Assembly (NCBI GenBank): GCA_002724505.1
Contig: PBOV01000136.1
Span: 1 to 11,670 of the forward strand
Source of the DNA: Rhodospirillaceae bacterium
GTDB taxonomy: Bacteria > Pseudomonadota > Alphaproteobacteria > MPNO01 > UBA2964
Direction: 5' to 3'
Length of the DNA: 11,670 nt
The notes below the pieces were generated by a model. The model searched no databases. It saw only the letters and a list, made by a program, of their open reading frames with translations, and had not been told where the DNA came from. This document shows, piece by piece, positions 6,656 to 11,670 of this stretch; within the stretch, counting starts at the first letter, position 1; each line of letters begins with the position of its first letter. A program made the position numbers and the translations under genes.

Positions 6656-7468
6656 TTACTTCCCTTGAAATTTTGGTGATCTTTTTTCTAGCATGCTCGT
6701 AACGGCCTCAAGGTGATCATCCGTTGAATGGCAAATTGCCTGAATTGACGCGCAGTTATCTAAAAAGTCCGTAAGGTGTGTATTCATTGATTGTCGGAAT
6801 AGAGTTTTTAACATCCGCGCCGTTATTGGTGGTCGGGATGCTATTGTTTCGGCGAGTTCCAATGTGCGTGTCATAAGCTGATCTGGTTCCACACATTCCA
6901 GTGCTAGGCCTATCTCCGCCGCCTCCAATCCTTCGACGATTCGTCCGGTAAAAGTAAGCTCCGCCGCTCGTTGAAGGCCTACGCGTCTTGGCAAAATCCA
7001 TGCTCCACCATCGCCGGGAATTATTCCAACATTAATGAAAGTTTCGCCAAATTTGGCTTTAGTAGAGCAGATCGTTATGTCGCAATAAAGGGCCAAGTCA
7101 CATCCCGCCCCAATTGCGGGTCCTTGGACTGCTGAGATAGAAGGGATATCGAGTGCGTAAAGGGCCTTCGGAATACGTTGGATGCCTTCAATATAACCAC
7201 GCCTGACGCCAGCGGAACCGCCCCCAAAGATTCCCTTTTTGTCTTTCATATCTTTTATGTTTCCACCAGCTGAGAAGGCGCTACCTTCTGCCGACATCAC
7301 TAAAACTCTTGCCTTTGGGTTCACCTGAACTTTAGTTAATACATCGAGAATTTCATCAGTAAAATCTCGTTCAGAGTAAGCGTTACGAATATCGTGTCGT
7401 GCTAAGATTAAATGGGCGATACCATTCTCCAGCGTAAATTTAATATTCTTATATTCGTCTCCGGACAT
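6656..7468 (-). CDS. Enoyl-CoA hydratase/isomerase family protein (crotonase fold)
   Basis: Acyl-CoA enzyme of 270 residues, normal crotonase length. The first oxyanion-hole segment SAGGNIKDM is at 66-74 and the second, GPAIGAGCDLAL, at 116-127; GIIPGDGGAW follows at 148-157. Compared with rat mitochondrial enoyl-CoA hydratase (from memory), the first catalytic Glu position holds Asp124 and the second holds Phe144 (FGETFINVG), so ordinary hydratase chemistry is doubtful. Isomerase, hydrolase or lyase activity on an aromatic or alicyclic CoA ester is possible; Asp153 in the PGDGG loop and Glu142 are candidate acid-base residues. I chose the ATG at 7468 because AGGAGA lies 5 bases upstream and the first beta strand starts soon after; an upstream in-frame ATG at 7528 would add 20 residues with no family resemblance. 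It faces the amidohydrolase gene and diverges from the NAD(P)H-hydrate repair gene. Confidence 0.9.
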   Translation of the reverse strand: MSGDEYKNIKFTLENGIAHLILARHDIRNAYSERDFTDEILDVLTKVQVNPKARVLVMSAEGSAFSAGGNIKDMKDKKGIFGGGSAGVRRGYIEGIQRIPKALYALDIPSISAVQGPAIGAGCDLALYCDITICSTKAKFGETFINVGIIPGDGGAWILPRRVGLQRAAELTFTGRIVEGLEAAEIGLALECVEPDQLMTRTLELAETIASRPPITARMLKTLFRQSMNTHLTDFLDNCASIQAICHSTDDHLEAVTSMLEKRSPKFQGK

Positions 7469-7473
7469 TAAGT

Positions 7474-7479
7474 TCTCCT
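7474..7479 (-). promoter_or_regulatory. Ribosome binding site of the minus-strand crotonase
   Basis: Read on the minus strand this is AGGAGA, 5 bases before ATG 7468. It decides that start over the in-frame ATG at 7528. Confidence 0.75.
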
Positions 7480-7529
7480 GATTAAGTGTTTCGAAAAATG
7501 GAGGGCAGAAAATTTTTCCGTTAAGCAAG

Positions 7530-7546
7530 GGTATAAAATTGGTATA
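7530..7546. repeat. GGTATA direct repeat at 11-bp spacing in a divergent spacer
   Basis: GGTATA occurs at 7530-7535 and again at 7541-7546, so the copies lie on the same face of the helix, one turn apart. The 131-base spacer separates the crotonase (-) and nnr (+) and must carry their promoters. The two copies could be -10-like elements or a tandem binding site. I found no convincing -35/-10 pair. Confidence 0.3.
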
Positions 7547-7599
7547 CGACTATTTCGCTCACGGTTTCTGAATAAAATTGCAGGCGTTAGTATATATAG

Positions 7600-9099
7600 A
7601 TGACTAAAAAAAATAAGTCGCCTTTTTTTGCTGAAAATGGTTATGAAATTCTTACTACTGAACAAATGGTTTCAGCAGATACTGAAACGAGTCTTAATGG
7701 AACGGCCGGCCATATTTTAATGGAAAATGCTGGCCGAGCGGTCGTTGTTGAATTAACTAAAAGATGGCAAGCCCAATCCACCAGGGTGCTTTGTGGTCCT
7801 GGAAACAATGGTGGAGATGGTTTTGTCATTGCGAGGCTTCTAAAAGAGAGAGGCTGGCCAGTAAACCTGTCGCTTTTGGGTAATCTAAATTCACTTTCTG
7901 GCGATGCCTTAGAAATGGCAAAACGTTGGAAGGGAGAGATCGAAGCGCTTGATCCTTCTTGCCTTAATAATGAAACTCTTATCGTTGACGCCCTATTCGG
8001 CGGGGGCCTAGCGCGGGAGGTGAAGGGGCCTGCGGCCGATATTATTAATGAGATCAACGAGCGCCAACTCACATGTGTTGCGATTGATATTCCGAGTGGG
8101 GTTGTTGGTAATACAGGAGAAGTATTAGGTGTCGCACCACAATGTGAATTAACCGTTACGTTTTTCCGAAAAAAGCCCGGTCATTTACTTTATCCAGGGA
8201 GAGGGTTTTGTGGTAAAATTTGCTTAGTCGATATTGGAATTTCTGAAAAAGTTCTAACGAACATACAACCCAATATTGCAGAAAATGATCCTAAATTATG
8301 GTTATCTCAGTATCCGTGGCCCCAAATATCCGATTACAAATATACCCGTGGAAGTATTTTGATCGTCGCAGGTGCTGTAATGACGGGCGCGTCACGTTTG
8401 GCTGCTCGCGCTGCATCTCGGATCGGTGCAGGGGTGGTTACCATCGCCAGCCCCGCAGAAGTGTCGAGTGTATTCGCTGGTGACGACCCAAGTTTTTTAG
8501 TAAAATGTTTCGCCGGCAGTAAAGAATTCGTATCTCTGCTAGAAGATGAACGCTTGAACACGTTATTGATTGGTCCCGGTGCGGGTGTAAAACCTGAAAC
8601 TGCAGATATGGTGCTGCAAGCTCTAAGAACTAATAAATCTGTCGTTTTAGATGCGGATGCGCTCACTGTTTTTAAGGAAAGCCAAGAAGAATTTTTTGAG
8701 GCTATACGGAAAACTAATGTTGTCTTGACTCCGCACGATGGTGAATTTTCTCGTTTGTTTGATATTTCGGGGAATAAGCTTGCAAGATGCCGAGAGGCGG
8801 CAAAAAAGAGTGGTGCGGTTGTTTTACTTAAGGGACCAGATACTGTAGTTGCGGCACCCGATGGTCGCGCCATAATTAACTGCAACGCTCCCCCTTCGCT
8901 CGCCACTGCAGGCGCTGGGGACGTTTTAGCCGGATTAATAGCTGGGTTGATAGCTCAAGGCATGGATCCCTTTTGGGCTGCTTCAGCAGCTTGCTGGGTT
9001 CATGGAAAAGCCGCAATTGAGTTTGGCCCCGGTCTTATTGCGAGTGATTTGCCGGAGTTGATTCCGTCAGTTCTGAGGGAGTTGAAGCACTGCGATTAA
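7600..9099 (+). CDS. nnr: Bifunctional NAD(P)H-hydrate epimerase / ADP-dependent NAD(P)H-hydrate dehydratase
   Basis: Metabolite-repair enzyme that restores hydrated NADH and NADPH: the N-terminal half interconverts the R and S hydrates and the C-terminal half dehydrates the S form, using ADP in bacteria. The 499 residues fit the fused form. The epimerase domain (YjeF_N, about 15-220) shows GPGNNGGDGF from 66, Asp130 in VDALFGGGL, AIDIPSG (161-167) and KPGH (192-195). The kinase-like dehydratase domain (about 235-495) shows GSILIVAGA near 251, the GPGAG loop (325-329), LDADALT (350-356), TPHDGEFSRL (377-386), LLKGPDT (409-415) and the ATAGAGDVLAG signature (435-445) with Asp441 as catalytic base. 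The ATG has only a weak ribosome-binding site (caggcg about 15 bases up), but the next Met, residue 23, lies inside the conserved start of the domain. This is a housekeeping gene and marks the return from accessory to core genes. Confidence 0.96.
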   Translation: MTKKNKSPFFAENGYEILTTEQMVSADTETSLNGTAGHILMENAGRAVVVELTKRWQAQSTRVLCGPGNNGGDGFVIARLLKERGWPVNLSLLGNLNSLSGDALEMAKRWKGEIEALDPSCLNNETLIVDALFGGGLAREVKGPAADIINEINERQLTCVAIDIPSGVVGNTGEVLGVAPQCELTVTFFRKKPGHLLYPGRGFCGKICLVDIGISEKVLTNIQPNIAENDPKLWLSQYPWPQISDYKYTRGSILIVAGAVMTGASRLAARAASRIGAGVVTIASPAEVSSVFAGDDPSFLVKCFAGSKEFVSLLEDERLNTLLIGPGAGVKPETADMVLQALRTNKSVVLDADALTVFKESQEEFFEAIRKTNVVLTPHDGEFSRLFDISGNKLARCREAAKKSGAVVLLKGPDTVVAAPDGRAIINCNAPPSLATAGAGDVLAGLIAGLIAQGMDPFWAASAACWVHGKAAIEFGPGLIASDLPELIPSVLRELKHCD

Positions 9100-9164
9100 T
9101 ATTCGAAATGACAATGAAGAAGTAGGTCATTTTTATATAGATTCTAATGAAATCTTCAGAGAGC

Positions 9165-9188
9165 GTGGTTAAATTTTCACTTAACCAT
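9165..9188. repeat. Stem-loop downstream of nnr
   Basis: TGGTTAA (9166-9172) and TTAACCA (9181-9187) pair perfectly over an 8-base loop, with a further G-T pair outside. It begins 66 bases after the nnr stop. The following sequence is an A-run rather than a T-run, so it is not a textbook rho-independent terminator on the plus strand; it could still stop or process nnr mRNA before the tRNA. The rest of the 186-base spacer shows no gene. Confidence 0.35.
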
Positions 9189-9235
9189 AAAAAATTGTCC
9201 TAACACGTCTATATTTTCATCCACCATAACTGTGT

Positions 9236-9248
9236 TATAAGGCACGCC
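9236..9248 (+). promoter_or_regulatory. Possible tRNA promoter: -10 box with GC-rich discriminator
   Basis: TATAAG (9236-9241) is followed at once by GCACGCCG, a GC-rich discriminator of the kind found at stringently controlled tRNA and rRNA promoters. It lies 45 bases before the mature tRNA, leaving room for a short 5' leader for RNase P. No good -35 box is visible (TTTTCA at 9214-9219 is the nearest, 16 bases away), so the call is tentative. Confidence 0.4.
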
Positions 9249-9285
9249 GCTGCAAGTTTTTGGGTTATTACAATTTTGGCTCATT

Positions 9286-9370
9286 GCGGGCGTGGTGGAA
9301 ATGGTAGACACGCCAGATTTAGGTTCTGGTGGCGCAAGCCGTGGGGGTTCAAGTCCCTTCGCCCGCACCA
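9286..9370 (+). tRNA. trnL: tRNA-Leu (anticodon UAG)
   Basis: An 85-base class II tRNA with all arms visible. The acceptor stem is GCGGGCG (9286-9292) paired with CGCCCGC (9360-9366), discriminator A9367, and CCA encoded at 9368-9370. The D stem is GTG/CAC. The anticodon stem CCAGA/TCTGG encloses the loop TTTAGGT, with anticodon TAG at 9320-9322, which reads CUA and other CUN leucine codons. The long variable arm forms GGC-GCAA-GCC, as expected for leucine. The T arm is GGGGG/CCCTT around TTCAAGT. A tRNA-Leu just before tig is an arrangement I associate with alphaproteobacteria. An open frame starting at 9292 runs through the tRNA into tig, but that part is not coding. Confidence 0.97.
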
Positions 9371-9437
9371 AAATGAAACCCGAACTAATAGCAAGTTTTG
9401 ACCTTTGGCAGATGAAATTTTTCTGCAGAAATGATGC

Positions 9438-9442
9438 AAGGA
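9438..9442 (+). promoter_or_regulatory. Ribosome binding site deciding the tig start
   Basis: AAGGA lies 5 bases before ATG 9448. It sets the trigger factor start there, so the in-frame upstream codons, which run back into the tRNA gene, are excluded. Confidence 0.75.
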
Positions 9443-9447
9443 AGTCG

Positions 9448-10875
9448 ATGCAAGTAACAGAAACGAGTGCTGAAGGCCTTCACCGAGAATATACGGTGAA
9501 AGTGCCGGCGGATGATATTGAAAATAAACTCGTCTCGCGACTGGACGAGATCGGGAAGAGTGCAACGATCCCTGGGTTTAGGCCGGGCAAGGTGCCAGCC
9601 ACTATATTACGTAAACGCTATGGTGAAGCCCTTCGAGGTGAAGTCCTGGATAAAACAATTAATGAAAGTTGGCAGCAGACCTTAAATGATAAGGAATTGC
9701 GTCCTGCCTCTGAGCCTAAGATCGAGATTGTTACCTTCGAGGAGGGGGCAGATTTAGAATACAAGGTTAATGTTGAGCTCATGCCGGTGATAGAATTGCT
9801 TGATTTCTCAACTATTGAACTAGATCGAAAGATTGTGAAAGTCAGTGAAGAGGAAATAGATAAGACTTTGCAACGTTTGTCAGAAAGCCAGAAAAACTTT
9901 GAGAAAATTGACGGCAAACGAGCCTCAAAAAAAGGTGACCAAGTTGTTATAGACTTCAAAGGTACTGTTGATGGCGAGGAATTTGCCGGCGGCTCAATGA
10001 CTGACTTTGAACTTGAATTGGGTGCCAGCGGCTTCCTCCCAGGGTTTGAAGAAGAAATTTTGGGTATGAAGGCTGACGAGAATAAAGAAGTAAAAGTAAA
10101 AATGCCCGAAGAACACCCTAATGAAGTATTGAAGGGAAAAGAATTAGTCTTTGACGTAACCGTGAAAGAAATTAGAGAGTCTAAGCCAGTATCGATTGGT
10201 GATGAACTCGCAAAAGCTAACGGAATGGAAAATTTAGACGCCTTGAAAGAAGCCATTCGTGAACAGCTGGGAAGTGAATACAATCAGTTGTCCCGTGCCC
10301 ACCTAAAGCGGGGGCTTTTGGATAAGCTATCTGATGCCCACAACTTTGAATTACCTGAGGGAATTCTAACGAGTGAGGTCGATGCCATTTGGGAACAGGT
10401 CATGGACGCAAAAAAGAGAGATGCGTTAGAAGAGGATGACAAAGACCTAACGGAGGATGAACTTAAGGAGCGTTATCGGGAGATAGCCGCCCGCCGGGTC
10501 AGGCTTGGGTTAGTTGTTTCGGAGGTTGGTCAGTCTAACAATATTACTGTCACTCAAGATGACCTTAATAAAGCTATGCAGGCCGAGGCAGCGCGTCTTC
10601 CTGGACAGGAGGCTAAGGTTTTGGAGTATTATCAAAAAAATCCAGAAGCAATGCAGCAGCTTCAAGCCCCAATTTATGAAGATAAAATCGTCGATTTTAT
10701 TTTGGAGTTAGCCAAGATTACGGATATTGAAACAACGATTGAAGACCTTTCTAAGGATCCCGAGGAGATATCAAAGAAAACCGAAGGAAGTAAAAAGAAG
10801 AAGCCTGCTTCGAAGAAAAAACCGAAATCTAAGGCTAAAAAGCGCACACGCGCAAAGGCCGCTGACAAGAAGTGA
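9448..10875 (+). CDS. tig: Trigger factor (ribosome-associated chaperone and peptidyl-prolyl isomerase)
   Basis: Binds the ribosome at the exit tunnel and shields and folds nascent chains. The 475 residues comprise the N-terminal ribosome-binding domain (1-about 115) with the signature GFRPGKVP at 43-50 (family GFRxGKxP), the FKBP-like prolyl isomerase domain (about 155-245, from [17 protein letters not shown] through [18 protein letters not shown]), and the helical C-terminal substrate-binding arms (about 250-440). The last 33 residues (443-475) form a basic tail with 18 Lys or Arg, beyond the end of the E. coli protein (432 residues). The start is the ATG at 9448, where the typical [11 protein letters not shown] begins and an AAGGA precedes it. 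The stop overlaps the GTG start of clpP by four bases, indicating one transcript and translational coupling. The gene lies 77 bases after tRNA-Leu. Confidence 0.97.
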   Translation: MQVTETSAEGLHREYTVKVPADDIENKLVSRLDEIGKSATIPGFRPGKVPATILRKRYGEALRGEVLDKTINESWQQTLNDKELRPASEPKIEIVTFEEGADLEYKVNVELMPVIELLDFSTIELDRKIVKVSEEEIDKTLQRLSESQKNFEKIDGKRASKKGDQVVIDFKGTVDGEEFAGGSMTDFELELGASGFLPGFEEEILGMKADENKEVKVKMPEEHPNEVLKGKELVFDVTVKEIRESKPVSIGDELAKANGMENLDALKEAIREQLGSEYNQLSRAHLKRGLLDKLSDAHNFELPEGILTSEVDAIWEQVMDAKKRDALEEDDKDLTEDELKERYREIAARRVRLGLVVSEVGQSNNITVTQDDLNKAMQAEAARLPGQEAKVLEYYQKNPEAMQQLQAPIYEDKIVDFILELAKITDIETTIEDLSKDPEEISKKTEGSKKKKPASKKKPKSKAKKRTRAKAADKK

Positions 10876-11525
10876 GTATTATGGAAGAGTATAACTTGAA
10901 TGCACCACGTATGAATGCCCTTGTCCCGATGGTTGTCGAGCAGACTAACCGTGGCGAAAGGGCCTATGACATTTACTCTAGGCTCCTCAAGGAAAGGATT
11001 ATTTTCTTGACTGGCCCCGTCGATGATATGGTTTCTAGTTTGATATGTGCGCAACTTCTTTATTTGGAATCTGAAAATCCGTCCAAAGATATTTCCTTTT
11101 ATATCAACTCTCCGGGGGGAATCGTTACAGCTGGGCTCGCAATTTATGATACAATGAATTATGTGCGGCCAGACATTTCGACTGTTTGTTTTGGCCAAGC
11201 GGCTTCGATGGGTTCACTTTTGCTTGCCGCCGGGACAAAGGGTAAGCGCTATGGGTTGCCGCATTCTAGGATAATGATACACCAGCCGTCCGGGGGCTTT
11301 CAGGGACAAGCAGCAGATATTGATATTCATGCCCGCGAAATCTTGAGTCTCAGGGAACGCTTGAATCAGATTTATGTTAACCATACCGAACAGCCAATTG
11401 ACGTGATCGAAAAGAGAATGGACCGGGATAGTTTTTTATCGCCGGAGGAGGCTAAAGAATTCGGGTTGATTGATGACGTGGTTGACTCCAGAAAAGATTT
11501 AGTTCCTGAGGTTTCTGACGATTAA
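10872..11525 (+). CDS. clpP: ATP-dependent Clp protease proteolytic subunit ClpP
   Basis: Serine peptidase that forms a double seven-subunit barrel and degrades proteins unfolded by ClpX or ClpA. The 217 residues (from the GTG) match the family. The catalytic triad is complete: Ser112 in GQAASMGS, His137 in MIHQPSGG and Asp186 in DRDSFLS, with the same spacing (25 and 49 residues) as in E. coli. The oxyanion region YINSPGG is at 77-83, and the mature barrel begins around [23 protein letters not shown]. The start is uncertain: GTG 10872 overlaps the tig stop as GTGA and suits coupling, while ATG 10881 three codons later is also possible. A short propeptide before LVPMVVEQ is normal. Heat-shock control is expected from the family, but no promoter is visible inside tig. 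Confidence 0.97.
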   Translation: MSIMEEYNLNAPRMNALVPMVVEQTNRGERAYDIYSRLLKERIIFLTGPVDDMVSSLICAQLLYLESENPSKDISFYINSPGGIVTAGLAIYDTMNYVRPDISTVCFGQAASMGSLLLAAGTKGKRYGLPHSRIMIHQPSGGFQGQAADIDIHAREILSLRERLNQIYVNHTEQPIDVIEKRMDRDSFLSPEEAKEFGLIDDVVDSRKDLVPEVSDD

Positions 11526-11670
11526 AAATTGAAGATCAAGAGAACACTATTGGTGGTGGATGGATTTGGTCTTCGATGTTCGTTTAGTATGGGAATCGCA
11601 TACAGTTACTTTATAAAACAAAAAAAAACCCCAGAAAACCAACATGTTTTGCGGATGGACGCTTTTGAAA
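11526..11670. other. Non-coding stretch after clpP, window end
   Basis: The last 145 bases carry no gene I recognise. In alphaproteobacteria clpX usually follows clpP after a spacer, so this is probably the clpP-clpX intergenic region. It contains an A9 run near 11620. A small open frame begins at ATG 11589 and reaches the window end, but it lacks a ribosome-binding site and does not resemble the ClpX N terminus. No convincing terminator hairpin is visible. Confidence 0.5.

Noticed and set aside
8334..8906. Long antisense open frame inside nnr, and similar shadow frames in other genes.
   Set aside because: They overlap well-recognised proteins in other frames and have no domain or ribosome-binding site of their own.
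9286..9370. tRNA-Leu as an integration site for a genomic island.
   Set aside because: No integrase and no repeated copy of the tRNA 3' end is visible, and tig follows it in the usual core order. The accessory genes lie on the far side of nnr.
9292..9447. In-frame upstream extension of trigger factor from the ATG at 9292.
   Set aside because: It runs through the tRNA-Leu gene and spacer. The true start at 9448 has a ribosome-binding site and begins the conserved domain.
11589..11670. Possible start of another gene running off the right edge.
   Set aside because: No Shine-Dalgarno, a biased A-rich translation, and no resemblance to the zinc-finger N terminus of ClpX. The frame may be open by chance.

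Overview
The window looks like chromosome from an alphaproteobacterium, possibly a marine or free-living Rhodospirillales-like lineage. The main reason is the block tRNA-Leu(UAG)-tig-clpP at the right end, a gene order I associate with alphaproteobacteria; the protein styles fit. The exact taxon is inference. Base composition is moderately AT-rich, with very AT-rich intergenic spacers. No insertion sequence, integrase, CRISPR array, rRNA or phage gene is visible.

Left two thirds (1-7468) is an accessory catabolic neighbourhood. In order: the 3' end of a feruloyl/p-hydroxycinnamoyl-CoA hydratase-lyase-like crotonase with a lysine-rich tail (+); a single-component FAD aromatic monooxygenase of the salicylate hydroxylase type (+, TTG start); a large molybdopterin-binding subunit of the xanthine dehydrogenase/CoxL-like family (-), with no small FeS or FAD subunit beside it; a 281-bp AT-rich divergent spacer holding inverted repeats; a 12-helix MFS transporter (+); an isochorismatase-like cysteine amidohydrolase related to N-carbamoylsarcosine/maleamate amidohydrolases (+); and a second crotonase (-) with non-canonical residues at the hydratase glutamate positions. 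Together these suggest uptake and oxidative degradation of an aromatic or N-heterocyclic compound: transporter, molybdenum hydroxylase, flavin hydroxylase, C-N hydrolase and CoA-thioester enzymes. The substrate cannot be read from sequence alone, and no ring-cleavage dioxygenase, CoA ligase or regulator lies inside the window.

Right third (7600-11670) is housekeeping: the bifunctional NAD(P)H-hydrate repair enzyme (NnrE-NnrD fusion), a short region with a stem-loop and a probable tRNA promoter, tRNA-Leu(UAG) with encoded CCA, trigger factor (tig) with a long basic tail, and clpP, whose GTG start overlaps the tig stop. Trigger factor folds nascent chains at the ribosome and ClpP degrades misfolded or tagged proteins, so tig-clpP is a proteostasis operon. 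The final 145 bases are non-coding as far as I can tell; clpX would be the expected next gene.

I did not find a clearly new type of system. The points most worth checking are the catabolic combination with its orphan molybdenum subunit, the altered crotonase active site, and the lysine-rich C-terminal tail on a metabolic enzyme.
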